Source: UBA6054 sp963975575
GTDB taxonomy: Bacteria; Planctomycetota; Phycisphaerae; Phycisphaerales; UBA1924
Reading direction: 5' to 3'
DNA: 64,000 bases
Assembly: GCA_963975575.1 (NCBI GenBank)
Contig: CAXBHL010000001.1
Span: forward strand, 1,240,001 to 1,304,000
This document shows positions 8,084-17,061 of this stretch, in pieces; position 1 is the first letter of the stretch; every line of letters begins with the position of its first letter. Below the pieces are notes generated by a model. The model worked only from the letters and a program-made list of their open reading frames with translations. It was not told the DNA's origin and ran no database searches. A program made the position numbers and the translations under genes.

Positions 8084-10270
8084 ATGCAAGCGAAGCACAC
8101 GGCAGCGATCGTGGGGGCCTTGGTGTCCCTTTCAGGCACGGCCCACGGAGGTGAGGTCGGTGGCACGATCGACTCGAACTGGAACCAGGGGTTTTCCGGG
8201 TTGTGGTCGAACCCGCAGGCGTGGGACCCGTTCGGGGTTCCCAACAACTTCCCGCCCCAACAGATCTTCTACAACGCGACGATCGACCGGGTGTCCAAGC
8301 CGTATCAGGTCTTCCTGGACATCGACGTGGAACTCCAGAACTTCACGCTCGACTTCGCCGATGCGACCCTGGATCTCGCGTTTTCGAGCATGACGGTCAA
8401 CGAGAACTTCAGCCTGCTCAGCGGCACCATCAAACGCACCCCGGGAAAAAAGGAACCGCCCGAAACGGTGGTCAACGGGGTCTTGCGCCTGTCGGACGGG
8501 GCGCTCATGGGCGCCGGGACGATCATCTCGAACGGCTCGATCATCTTCGGCGCCGGAGGCGGCGAGGGAGAAAACCGCAACGTCGACATCTGCAACACCG
8601 GCGTCGATCACCGGGGCACGGGCAGCATCCGCATGGACGGGGGCACGGACATCCAGTTCAATGAGGGTGGCTCGCTGACCAACAACGCCGACGCCTCGAT
8701 CGATATCGGTGAAACCGGCGGCGTGGATATCAGCGGCGACGGCAGCGGGACGATCGATAATCAGGGCGAGCTCCGCAACATCGGGGGCACCAGCCGCGGA
8801 GTCGGGAAGCTCGAGGTCACTTCGATCAGCGGGGTCAACTTCTTCAACAACGGCACCGTGACCGTGTTCAGCAGCGAGCTCCGCCTCCAGCCGACCAACC
8901 CGCTCACGGGCAAGGGCGCGCTGGTCGACGGTGTCTGGAACGTCAACTTCGGCAACCTCAACTTTGTCGACTCCCCGATCGGGGCGCTCGGCACCGAAGT
9001 GAACATCTTCGGATCCGACTCACAGTTCAATGCCATTAATGCACTCACCCAGATCCTCAGCGAGGGCAAGTTCCAGATCGCCAGCGGCAAGAACTTCGTG
9101 GTGGGCCAATCGCTGTTCAACGGCGGGGAAATCAAGGTTGGTTCCGGTTCGACCTTCGACTCGACCAGCGGCCTCGACAACCTCAAGGGCAACTCGCTGC
9201 TCGGCGGGAAGTTCGTCGTCGCGGGATCCTTCCTCTCCGGCACTGAGGGCGGTTCCGGGATCTACTTCCTCGGTTCGGACGTCACGCTCGACGGGCCCGA
9301 CTCCGTGTTCACCGGCATCGAAGCACTCGGCGAGATCGGCGGCGGTGGACGGCTGGCCCTCGAGGGCGGCCGGACGTTCTCGACGTTCGGAGATCTGAAC
9401 GTCAATGACGGCGGCACCGTCCGTGTCGGCGCCGGTTCGTCGCTGACCGTAAACGGCAACCTGAACAACAACGATCCCGGTGGTCTCTTCAGTGACGGTG
9501 TGTTCGACATCGAGGGCACGTTCTCGGCGCAGAACCTCAACATCGTCGAGATCTCCAACGAGATCATCCTGGACGGCCCGGACTCCGTGCTGCTCAACGG
9601 TCTCGGGGAAGACGCGCTGAGCCAGCTCGAGCGGATCACCGAGACCGGCATCCTGCGGCTCCGCAACGGCCGGACGATCGAAGATCTCGAGGACCTGATC
9701 GTCGACGGCATCCTCTGCATCGACGGCGTCACGGCGCCGGAACGCGGACTGCCGCTCATGGATCGCGGTTTCGGCTTCGTCGGCGCGCTCGTCACGGATA
9801 CGGCGAGCTTCGGCGCCGATTCCACGCTTGAGTTCATCATCAACGGCGACTCGCCGGACGAGCACGGCCAGCTCTACGCATGGGATTCCGTCGACGTCAC
9901 GCCCGGGGCCAAGATCCAGCTCATGATCGGCGAGGACGCAACGCTCGACGTCGGCGACGTGGTTTTCCTCGTTCAGACCGACCTGATGACGGGCACCTTC
10001 GAGGTTGTGGCGCCCGAGGGGGCGGATCCCGACGTCGTGCTCGGATTCGAAGTCGATCAGTCCGAGGACGGGGTCTCCGCCCGGGTCGTCTCGCTCAGCT
10101 GCCCGGCTGATCTCGCCCCGCCCACCGGCGTGCTGAACTTCTTCGACATCGCCCAGTTCATCCAGGACTTCCTCGATCAGGGACCGACGGGCGACTTCAA
10201 CGGCGACGGGCAGTACGACTTCTTCGATGTCTCGGAGTTCGTGGTCTCGTTCGGCCGCGGCTGCCCCTGA
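8084..10270 (+). CDS. Secreted beta-repeat protein with GC-type dockerin-like C-terminus
   Basis: 728 aa from the ATG at 8084, preceded by AGAAGGAGAAG; an upstream in-frame ATG at 8027 lacks a site. Residues 1-22 look like a signal peptide ending at AHG. The body is made of Gly/Asn/Thr-rich strands with repeated phrases such as GGEIKVGSGS, GGTVRVGAGSS and LDGPDSV (seen twice), typical of a right-handed beta-helix. The last 55 residues are two dockerin-like units: the first has a degenerate calcium loop (ADLAPPTGVLNFFDIAQF), the second a canonical one (DFNGDGQYDFFDVSEF), ending RGCP. Such tails are typical of Phycisphaerae exported proteins and may be a sorting or anchoring signal. The molecular role is unknown; surface layer or adhesion is a guess. 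Confidence 0.8.
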   Translation: MQAKHTAAIVGALVSLSGTAHGGEVGGTIDSNWNQGFSGLWSNPQAWDPFGVPNNFPPQQIFYNATIDRVSKPYQVFLDIDVELQNFTLDFADATLDLAFSSMTVNENFSLLSGTIKRTPGKKEPPETVVNGVLRLSDGALMGAGTIISNGSIIFGAGGGEGENRNVDICNTGVDHRGTGSIRMDGGTDIQFNEGGSLTNNADASIDIGETGGVDISGDGSGTIDNQGELRNIGGTSRGVGKLEVTSISGVNFFNNGTVTVFSSELRLQPTNPLTGKGALVDGVWNVNFGNLNFVDSPIGALGTEVNIFGSDSQFNAINALTQILSEGKFQIASGKNFVVGQSLFNGGEIKVGSGSTFDSTSGLDNLKGNSLLGGKFVVAGSFLSGTEGGSGIYFLGSDVTLDGPDSVFTGIEALGEIGGGGRLALEGGRTFSTFGDLNVNDGGTVRVGAGSSLTVNGNLNNNDPGGLFSDGVFDIEGTFSAQNLNIVEISNEIILDGPDSVLLNGLGEDALSQLERITETGILRLRNGRTIEDLEDLIVDGILCIDGVTAPERGLPLMDRGFGFVGALVTDTASFGADSTLEFIINGDSPDEHGQLYAWDSVDVTPGAKIQLMIGEDATLDVGDVVFLVQTDLMTGTFEVVAPEGADPDVVLGFEVDQSEDGVSARVVSLSCPADLAPPTGVLNFFDIAQFIQDFLDQGPTGDFNGDGQYDFFDVSEFVVSFGRGCP

Positions 10271-10306
10271 CCTGTACCGGTCTCACCTTTGCCCGCTCAT
10301 CCACCG

Positions 10307-10333
10307 ACACCCCGGCCCTGCCGGGGTGTTTTT
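10307..10333 (+). terminator. Intrinsic terminator after the secreted repeat protein gene
   Basis: A 9-bp stem pairs ACACCCCGG (10307-10315) with CCGGGGTGT (10321-10329) across a CCCTG loop. The stem end and following bases give a run of five T. It lies 36 bases after the stop codon. Confidence 0.8.
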
Positions 10334-10454
10334 CATAGAGCCTCGGGCACCACGCTCGATGCGCGGCCGCCGTCCGCTCGGTGAGGCGGGATCCAGTCGA
10401 ATCGCGCCCGGGCCGGGCCGCGTGCGGAACAGATTGCCGGTATTATCCGTCCCC

Positions 10455-12386
10455 ATGGACGGGACACCCCTCACTCTCGCGGCAGGACCGGGCGGCGGCA
10501 TCGGCGTCGCCATCGGCCTCATCGTGCTGCTGGGCGTGGGGGCCCAATGGATCGCGTGGCGACTCAAGCTCCCCTCCATCCTGCTGCTCCTGCTCTTCGG
10601 CATCATCGCGGGGCCGGTGCTCCGGGCGGTGCTTCCCGAAGGGCACCTGCTCGCGATCGACCCGGACTCGATCCTCGGGGCGGACCTCCTGCTCGCCCTG
10701 GCCGGTCTGGCCGTCGGATTGATCCTCTACGAGGGCGGCCTGACGCTCAACTTCAGGGAGCTCAAGAACAGCTGGAAACCGGTCGCCCTGCTCGTCACCG
10801 TCGGCGGCACCGTGACGGGGATTCTCGCCGGGCTGGCGGCCAAGTTCATCTTCGGGCTCTCCACGCCCATCGCGATCCAGCTCGGCGCCGTGCTCATCGT
10901 GACCGGGCCGACGGTGGTCGGCCCGATGCTCAACCACATCCGTCCGGCGGGCGCAACGGGCCTGATCCTCAAGTGGGAGGGGATCGTCATCGATCCCATC
11001 GGCGTGGGCGTTGCGGTGCTCGTCTTCGAGGCGATCGCCCTGGGCCCGGAGATGAGAACCTTCTCCGGCGTCATGGAGGCTCTGACCATCACGGTGGTCG
11101 TCGGCACGAGCTTCGGCCTGCTGGCCGCGTTCGTGCTGCGCGAAGTCATCAGCCGGTTCTGGGTGCCCGATTCGCTCCAGAACCCCGTTTCGTTGATGCT
11201 CGTGGTGGCGACCTTCACCGCGTCCAACCAGTTCCAGCAAGAGTCCGGCCTGCTCGCCACCACAGTGATGGGGGTGGTGCTGGCCAATCAGAAAAAGGTC
11301 GACGTCCACCACATCCTCGAGTTCAAGGAGAACCTGCGGGTCCTCCTCATCGCCCTGCTGTTCATTATCCTGGCCGCCCGCCTTCAACTCGACGACCTGC
11401 TCGCGCTGGACCCGTGGGCGGTGCTCGGGTTCCTGGCCGTGCTCATCCTGGTGGTCCGTCCGGTGTCGGTGTTCATCGCGACGATCGGCACAGGCCTGAG
11501 GATTAAAGAGCGTTTGTTCCTCTCCTGGGTCGCTCCCCGGGGCATCGTGGCGGCCGCCGGAGCGTCGGTCTTCGCCCTGGGCCTGGAGAAGGCCGGGATC
11601 GCGGGGGCCGAGAAACTCGTCCCGCTCACGTTCACGGTGATCATCGGGACGGTGGCGTTCTACGGCCTGACCGCCGCGTGGGGGGCGCGACTGCTCGGGA
11701 TCTCCGACCAGAACCCGCAGGGCGTGCTGTTCGTCGGCGCCCCCCGATGGGTCCGCCAGCTGGCGCTCGCGTTGCACGACCAGGGTGTCCGCGTCCTCCT
11801 GGTCGATACCAACCGGTCCAACATCAGCGCCGCCCGCATGGACGGCCTGCCCGCCCAGCAGACCAATGTCCTGACCGTCAACGAACTGTCCGAGATCGAT
11901 CTCCGGGGCATCGGCCGGGTGCTCGCGGTCACGCCCAACGACGAGGTCAACATCCTCATCCTGCAGCGGTTCAAGGGCTACTTCGACACCGCCGGCCTGT
12001 ACCACATCGTGCCCAAAGCGGCCGCCAAGAAGGAGGGCGAGCGCTCGGACCGGCGGTTCAGGCAGCTCTTTGACGCGACGGCCAACCACCAACTGATCGA
12101 GTCCCGGCTTGCGGCCGGCTGGGTCTTCAAGCGCACGACGCTCTCGTCCGAGTTCACGTATCGAGAGTTCCGCTCGCTCTACGGGCCGACGATGGTCCCG
12201 GTCGGCGCGGTCTCGCCGTCGGGCAACCTGACCATCGCCACGACGGGGCGCCCGTTCGCCCCCTCGCCCGGCGATACGGTCATCGCGATCGTCAACCCGG
12301 AAGAGCTGCTGATGAGCCCGCTCGGCCTCGATGACGACGAAGAAGACGCGGACGGCGAGCCCGATGGGGCCGCCCCGAAGGCCTGA
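10455..12386 (+). CDS. CPA1-type cation:proton antiporter with TrkA-like regulatory domain
   Basis: 643 aa from the ATG at 10455 (MDGTPLTLAAGPGGGIGVAI). About 12 hydrophobic segments fill residues 12-415, with the NhaP/CPA1 signature region TGPTVVGPMLNHIRP near 155-170 and WEGIVIDPIGVGVAVL near 175-190, which holds the ion-binding acidic residue. A soluble C-terminal part follows with a TrkA-N-type nucleotide fold (QGVLFVGAPRWVRQLALALHDQGVRVLLVDTNR, given here in pieces: GAPRWVRQLA and VLLVDTN near 425-455). It ends in an acidic tail. Such proteins exchange Na+ or K+ for H+ and are often gated by a nucleotide. It is monocistronic and convergent with nadK. Substrate ion not determinable. Confidence 0.85.
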   Translation: MDGTPLTLAAGPGGGIGVAIGLIVLLGVGAQWIAWRLKLPSILLLLLFGIIAGPVLRAVLPEGHLLAIDPDSILGADLLLALAGLAVGLILYEGGLTLNFRELKNSWKPVALLVTVGGTVTGILAGLAAKFIFGLSTPIAIQLGAVLIVTGPTVVGPMLNHIRPAGATGLILKWEGIVIDPIGVGVAVLVFEAIALGPEMRTFSGVMEALTITVVVGTSFGLLAAFVLREVISRFWVPDSLQNPVSLMLVVATFTASNQFQQESGLLATTVMGVVLANQKKVDVHHILEFKENLRVLLIALLFIILAARLQLDDLLALDPWAVLGFLAVLILVVRPVSVFIATIGTGLRIKERLFLSWVAPRGIVAAAGASVFALGLEKAGIAGAEKLVPLTFTVIIGTVAFYGLTAAWGARLLGISDQNPQGVLFVGAPRWVRQLALALHDQGVRVLLVDTNRSNISAARMDGLPAQQTNVLTVNELSEIDLRGIGRVLAVTPNDEVNILILQRFKGYFDTAGLYHIVPKAAAKKEGERSDRRFRQLFDATANHQLIESRLAAGWVFKRTTLSSEFTYREFRSLYGPTMVPVGAVSPSGNLTIATTGRPFAPSPGDTVIAIVNPEELLMSPLGLDDDEEDADGEPDGAAPKA

Positions 12387-12424
12387 TCACGCTCCGCACC
12401 CGATGGGCCGGACGCTCCGAGCCG

Positions 12425-13330
12425 TCAGCGTTCGAACTCGCCGATCTGTCCGGTCGGGGTGCTGGCCCAGTGCATCTTGCCGAGCAGCGTCCGCCAGTAG
12501 CTCACCCGCGGGTCGGACACGAACCGTACCCGGCGGGACCCCGGGCGGATGCGGACGCGGTCGCCCTCGCCGAGGCGGTGGTGTCCCTGCCCGTCGATCA
12601 ACAGCGTGGTGCCCGCCTCTTCGGTGGCATTGACCGATCGGACGACGATGTCCACCGGGATGTCCGCGTGCAGCACGATGGGCCGGAAACTGAGCGAGTG
12701 GGCCGCGATCGGCGTGATCACGCACGCGTCCACGCCGGGGGCGACGATGGGACCGCCGGCCGAGATGTTGTAGGCGGTGGACCCGAGCGGCGTGGACAGG
12801 ATCAGCCCGTCTCCGGACACGGTCGGCCCGGGCTGGCCGTCGATGGCCAGGTCCAGCGTGATCATCCGGTACGGGGGGCCCGCGGTGACCACCAGCTCGT
12901 TGATCGCCGTTGCCCGGTAGAGCACCGAGCCGTCGGCGCCCACGACCTCGCCGTCGAGGGTCCGGTGCTCGTGGGTGTGCAGCGGAGCGTCGCCGAGCAG
13001 ATCCGCCGCGGCCGCGCGGAAGGCGGCCACCTCGTACCCGGCCATGAAGCCCACCTTGCCCGTGTTGATGCCCAGCAGCGGGACGCCGAGTTCGAGCGTC
13101 GCCCGGGACGCGGAGAGGATCGTGCCGTCACCCCCGAGCACGACGATCAGGTCGGGCCGCCCCTGGGTCGCGGATCCGATCCGACCACCAAGAATCGCAC
13201 CGGATAGTTCGGCCGAGTCGATCGACGCGATCAATCGCCCGTGGCGCTCGATGAGCGTGCGGACCTCCGAGGCGGCCTCGACCGCCCGGGTCTTTCGGGA
13301 GTTGACGACAAGCAGGACGGATCGTGGCAT
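12425..13330 (-). CDS. nadK: NAD kinase
   Basis: 301 aa from the ATG at 13330 (MPRSVLLVVNSRK); an in-frame ATG nine bases upstream is also possible. The protein carries the diagnostic GGDGT loop near residue 70, LLGINTGKVGFM near 90, the INELVV motif, and GDGLILSTPLGSTAYNISAG near 175-195. It phosphorylates NAD+ to NADP+ in the cytoplasm using ATP or polyphosphate. It lies on the minus strand 35 bases downstream of dxs in the direction of transcription, so co-transcription with the isoprenoid genes is likely; DXP-pathway enzymes consume NADPH, which would make sense of the pairing. Confidence 0.92.
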   Translation of the reverse strand: MPRSVLLVVNSRKTRAVEAASEVRTLIERHGRLIASIDSAELSGAILGGRIGSATQGRPDLIVVLGGDGTILSASRATLELGVPLLGINTGKVGFMAGYEVAAFRAAAADLLGDAPLHTHEHRTLDGEVVGADGSVLYRATAINELVVTAGPPYRMITLDLAIDGQPGPTVSGDGLILSTPLGSTAYNISAGGPIVAPGVDACVITPIAAHSLSFRPIVLHADIPVDIVVRSVNATEEAGTTLLIDGQGHHRLGEGDRVRIRPGSRRVRFVSDPRVSYWRTLLGKMHWASTPTGQIGEFER

Positions 13331-13365
13331 CGCACCCATGGTAGGGACAAAGGGCCCGCGGCCGA

Positions 13366-15369
13366 TCAGACCACGCCGCTCTTCTGTGCGCCTTGGGATG
13401 ACCGGGTGCGGGTCGGCACGAACCGTTCGTGGCGGTCGGGGTCTGCGGCGTGCCGGATCATCCGGGCGATGCCCGTGGCGTCAAGGCCCACCTCGGCCAG
13501 CTGGAGCTTGCGGGAGTCCTGCATGATCCAGTGGTCGGGAATGCCGTGGCGGACGACCCGGGACGTGTCCAGCCCCATCTCCTGGGCGGCCTCGATGACC
13601 GCCGTGCCGAACCCGCCCACCACGGTGTGGTCCTCGAGCGTCAGGATCGGGATCCCCCGCTTGAGAAGGCCGCGGATCAGTCCGGCATCCACCGGCTTGG
13701 CGAAGCGGGCGTCCCAGACCGCGACGCGGTAGTCCGAGCCGAGTTGGTCGCACGCCTCCATCGCGGCGATGGCAGGCGTTCCGAAGGCGAGCACGGCAAC
13801 GTCGGGGCGTTCGGCATCAAGATCGGCGAAGCGGTCGGTCAGCAGGCGAGCCTTGCCTACTTCGAAGGCCGGGCACTCCCGGTCCAGGAACCGCTGGGAC
13901 ACGTCATCCCGCGGGTAGCGGACCGAGCTGAGGCCGCCCTCCCACGAGCGCATGAACTCCAAGGCCGCTCTGAGGCTCGGCTCGTCGATCGCCGCTGTCA
14001 GCACCGCGTCGGGCAGCGTGCGGAGGATCGCCACGTCACAGAACCCGTGGTGCACCGCGCCGTCGCCGCCGACAAGCCCGGCCCGGTCGAGGCACAGGCG
14101 GACGGACAGCCCCTGCAGCGAGACTTCCTGGAACGCCTGATCGAAGGCCCGCTGCACGAAGGTCGAATACACAGCGAAGAACGGCTTGAGCCCGGTCTTG
14201 GCCATGCCCGCCATCATGTCCATGGCGTGGCTCTCGCAGATGCCCGTGTCGAAGCTCCGCTCGGGGAACTTCTCGATCGCCTTGACCACGCCGGTGCCAT
14301 CGGGCATGGCGGCCGTGGCGGAAACGACCCGCTTGTCCCGCTCCATGAGGTCCGCCAGCGCCTCGCCGAACGCGGCGGTGAACGAACGCCCGCCCGACTT
14401 CATCTCGACGCGGCATCCGAGTTGTTCGGTCCGCTCCACACGGAAAGCCTTGGGCGAGTGGAATCTCGTCGCGTCGTTTTCGGCGATGTCCAGGCCCTTT
14501 CCCTTGATGGTCTTGACGTGCAGCACCATCGGTCGGTCCAGGTCGCGGGCCTCGCTGAGGAACTCGATCAGCGTGGGCAGGTCGTGCCCGTCGATCGGGC
14601 CGACGGTCAGCAGGCCGAACTTCTCAAACCAGGAGTCCTCGGCGATGGCCGCCTTGGTCATCTCGCCCATGCGGTGGTAGGCCTCGCGGAGCATCCCGCC
14701 ACCGGGCACGTGCCGGAGCAGCTCCTTGGCGCCCCGCTTGAAATCGCTGTAGGTGTGACTGACCCGGACGCGATCGAAGTACTGGGCCATCGCGCCCTGC
14801 GGCTTGGAGATGCTCATCCCGTTGTCGTTGAGGACCACCAGGAACTGCCGCTTGAGCACGCCCGCCCCGTTGAGCCCTTCCATCGCCACACCGTTGACGA
14901 TCGAGGCGTCGCCGATGATGGTGGCGACGCGCCGGCCGTCCGGGCACGACACCGGGTCGTACCCATCCCCGTTGATGGTGTCGCCGCGGGCCATGCCCAC
15001 CGCGGTGGAGATCCCGGTGCCGGCATGGCCGACGCGGAACAGGTCGTACCGCGACTCGCTCGGTTCGGGGAACCCGGCCATGCCCTGGCGGGTGCGGAGT
15101 TTGGAAAGTAGCGGGTACCGCCCGGTGATCAGCTTGTGCGGGTAGCACTGGTGACCGACATCGAAGAGCAGCCGGTCGAACCCGAAGTCGAACACCCGGT
15201 GCATCGCGAGCGTGAGCTCAACCACGCCCAGGTTGGGCGCAAGGTGCCCGCCCGTCTCGGAGACCTGCTCGATGATCGCCTGGCGGATCTCCCCGGCCAG
15301 CTGCTGGAGCTGGTCCACGCTGAGTTCGCGGAGGTCTTGGGGGCCGGTCAGGGATTCGAGGAGCTTCAT
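13366..15369 (-). CDS. dxs: 1-deoxy-D-xylulose-5-phosphate synthase, divergent motifs
   Basis: 667 aa, close to the usual family length. It condenses pyruvate and glyceraldehyde-3-phosphate with thiamine diphosphate to start the MEP isoprenoid pathway. Landmarks: DVGHQCYPHKL at 70-80, LNDNGMSIS near 180, KTIKGKGL, the catalytic Glu in ICESHAMDMMAGMA, YSTFVQRAFDQ and DRAGLVGGDGAVHHG. Two motifs differ from the common forms: GHAGTGIS (114-121) replaces GHSSTS, and GDASIVNG (153-160) replaces the GDG of the thiamine-diphosphate signature. There is also a short insert near 131-142. The downstream transketolase halves look intact. A 2-oxoacid transketolase of other specificity is an alternative, but the overall layout is DXS. 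The prenyl synthase gene lies 128 bases upstream on the same strand. Confidence 0.88.
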   Translation of the reverse strand: MKLLESLTGPQDLRELSVDQLQQLAGEIRQAIIEQVSETGGHLAPNLGVVELTLAMHRVFDFGFDRLLFDVGHQCYPHKLITGRYPLLSKLRTRQGMAGFPEPSESRYDLFRVGHAGTGISTAVGMARGDTINGDGYDPVSCPDGRRVATIIGDASIVNGVAMEGLNGAGVLKRQFLVVLNDNGMSISKPQGAMAQYFDRVRVSHTYSDFKRGAKELLRHVPGGGMLREAYHRMGEMTKAAIAEDSWFEKFGLLTVGPIDGHDLPTLIEFLSEARDLDRPMVLHVKTIKGKGLDIAENDATRFHSPKAFRVERTEQLGCRVEMKSGGRSFTAAFGEALADLMERDKRVVSATAAMPDGTGVVKAIEKFPERSFDTGICESHAMDMMAGMAKTGLKPFFAVYSTFVQRAFDQAFQEVSLQGLSVRLCLDRAGLVGGDGAVHHGFCDVAILRTLPDAVLTAAIDEPSLRAALEFMRSWEGGLSSVRYPRDDVSQRFLDRECPAFEVGKARLLTDRFADLDAERPDVAVLAFGTPAIAAMEACDQLGSDYRVAVWDARFAKPVDAGLIRGLLKRGIPILTLEDHTVVGGFGTAVIEAAQEMGLDTSRVVRHGIPDHWIMQDSRKLQLAEVGLDATGIARMIRHAADPDRHERFVPTRTRSSQGAQKSGVV

Positions 15370-15497
15370 TTCACCACCGGATTCGGGTTCTCTCGTAGGT
15401 CCGATGCGATTCTAAGCGGTCTGGGCGGGCCCTGCCGGAGTACGCCCCGGTGTCGGCCGAGTTCGATCAGATGCACGAACGCCGCCCGGACTACCCC

Positions 15498-16376
15498 TTA
15501 CCGGTCTCTTTGGGCCATCGCCCGGCTCAGTTCCAGCAGCGGACGGGCCGCAACCCCGAGGGGGGCCAGCGCGGCCTCGGCGTCCGCCTCCAGCCGCTCG
15601 ATCTCTCTCCGGGAGCCTTCCACGCCCAAAACCAGCGGATAGGTCAGTTTGCCCGCCTCGGCGTCCTTGCCGGTCGCCTTGCCCACCGTTTCGGCCGAGC
15701 CGGTCACGTCGAGCACGTCATCCACGATCTGAAAGATCAGGCCCAGGTCGTCCGCGAATCGGGTGATCGCCCGCAGGTGGTCCGATTCGGAAGCGGAACC
15801 GGCCCCCAGCACCGCCCCCATTCGGCAGGCCGCCCGGATCAACGCTCCGGTTTTGTTGCGGTGGATCAGTTCCAGTCTCTGGCGGTCGTCCAGCCCGTCG
15901 GGCATGCCGCCGAGCGTGTCGTACACCTGCCCGGCGATCATCGCGCGGGTGCCGTCGCCGAGCTCGCGGACCAGCCGGATCCGAAGCCCCGGATCGATGG
16001 CCTCCCCGGCCCCCCACAGGGCCTCGTACGCCAGCGTGAGCATCGCATCACCCGCCAGGATGGCCATGGCCTCCCCGGCGTGCCGGTGCAGGGTGGGCCG
16101 GCCGCGTCGCAGGTCGTCGTCGTCGAGTGCGGGCAGATCATCGTGCACCAGGCTGAACGCGTGGATCAGCTCGACCGCGATCCCGCCCGGAAGCGACGAC
16201 TCGCCCCGGCCGCCCACCGCCTCGGCGCAGCGCCACGCGAGCGTGGGACGCAGACGCTTGCCCCCCCCGAGCAGCGCGTAGGCGATGGCCCCGCGGAGGT
16301 TGTCCGGGAGGTCGCTCGAGCCGGCGAAGTCGGCCAGCGCCCGGTCGATCCGTTCGATGATCGCCTTGTGCTCCAT
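15498..16376 (-). CDS. Polyprenyl (farnesyl/geranylgeranyl) diphosphate synthase
   Basis: 292 aa, beginning MEHKAIIERIDRALADFAGS. Both aspartate-rich motifs of trans-prenyltransferases are present: the first in LVHDDLPALDDDDLRRGRPT near residues 88-107 and the second as IVDDVLDVTGS near 215. The conserved GGGKRLRPTL is near 53. It adds isopentenyl diphosphate units to an allylic diphosphate. The residues before the first motif (FSLVHDDLPALDD) resemble the farnesyl/IspA group, but chain length cannot be fixed by eye. It stands just upstream of dxs on the same strand, so the two probably form one isoprenoid operon with nadK. Product feeds quinones, undecaprenyl phosphate or carotenoids. Confidence 0.88.
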   Translation of the reverse strand: MEHKAIIERIDRALADFAGSSDLPDNLRGAIAYALLGGGKRLRPTLAWRCAEAVGGRGESSLPGGIAVELIHAFSLVHDDLPALDDDDLRRGRPTLHRHAGEAMAILAGDAMLTLAYEALWGAGEAIDPGLRIRLVRELGDGTRAMIAGQVYDTLGGMPDGLDDRQRLELIHRNKTGALIRAACRMGAVLGAGSASESDHLRAITRFADDLGLIFQIVDDVLDVTGSAETVGKATGKDAEAGKLTYPLVLGVEGSRREIERLEADAEAALAPLGVAARPLLELSRAMAQRDR

Positions 16377-16443
16377 CGCCCGATCGTACCCCCGCCGCCC
16401 TGGGCACCCTGCCGCGTGCGCCCGGGTCCCGTATCATCCGCCC

Positions 16444-17061
16444 GTGTTCGAACAGGCGCTGACCATCTTCCGTGCCGGCGGCTGGGTCATGTACCCGCTG
16501 CTCGCCCTCTCCGTGCTCGCGGTGACGCTCGTGGTCGAGCGGTCGCTGTGGTGGTCGATGAACCTGGGGACGGGCAAGCGGTTCGCTCTCTACGTCGCCG
16601 ATCTGGCCGGCGGGAGCGCCGGGCTGCGTCGGGCGGCCGAGCGTGCCCGCAAGGACCGCACCCCGCTCGGTGCGATCATCCGCATCCTGGCCGCCTCCGA
16701 CGCGCCGCCCAGCGACGGGGCCGCGCTGGCGGCCATCGAGTCCCTGCGCCCGCCTATCGAGCGATCTTCGGCGGCCCTGGGCGTGATCATCGCCGCGGCG
16801 CCGATGCTGGGGATTCTCGGCACGGTCACCGGGATCATCCAGAGCTTCGATCTGCTGGGCAACGCGCAGTCGGTGACGGATCCGGTGGGGGTCGCCGGCG
16901 GAATCGCCGAAGCCCTCTACACCACCGCGTTCGGCCTGACAATCGCGCTGATCGCCGTGTTCCCCCACGCGTTCTTCCGGGCCAAGTCCGAACGCATGCT
17001 CGCCCGGCTCGAGTCCCTCGCGGGCGCCGTCGTCGATGCCAAGCCGGCGTCGGGCGGCTAA
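16444..17061 (+). CDS. MotA/TolQ/ExbB-type proton channel protein
   Basis: 205 aa from a GTG at 16444 (the frame is open further upstream but without family sequence). It has a first hydrophobic segment near residues 12-32 (VMYPLLALSVLAVTLVVERS), then two segments near 115-135 (GVIIAAAPMLGILGTVTGII) and 155-178, with the family signature GILGTVTGIIQSF. These proteins form the pentameric channel of ExbBD/TolQR systems that energise outer-membrane transport or envelope maintenance with the proton gradient. No ExbD/TolR or TonB partner is adjacent, so the partner must lie elsewhere. Its stop codon overlaps that of the convergent PtsN-like gene by three bases. Confidence 0.85.
   Translation: MFEQALTIFRAGGWVMYPLLALSVLAVTLVVERSLWWSMNLGTGKRFALYVADLAGGSAGLRRAAERARKDRTPLGAIIRILAASDAPPSDGAALAAIESLRPPIERSSAALGVIIAAAPMLGILGTVTGIIQSFDLLGNAQSVTDPVGVAGGIAEALYTTAFGLTIALIAVFPHAFFRAKSERMLARLESLAGAVVDAKPASGG

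Noticed and set aside
10443..12092. 549-codon minus-strand frame opposite the antiporter
   Set aside because: Composition (His/Gln/Asp/Arg-rich, no hydrophobic core) is that of an antisense shadow, and the plus strand encodes a clear multi-helix transporter.
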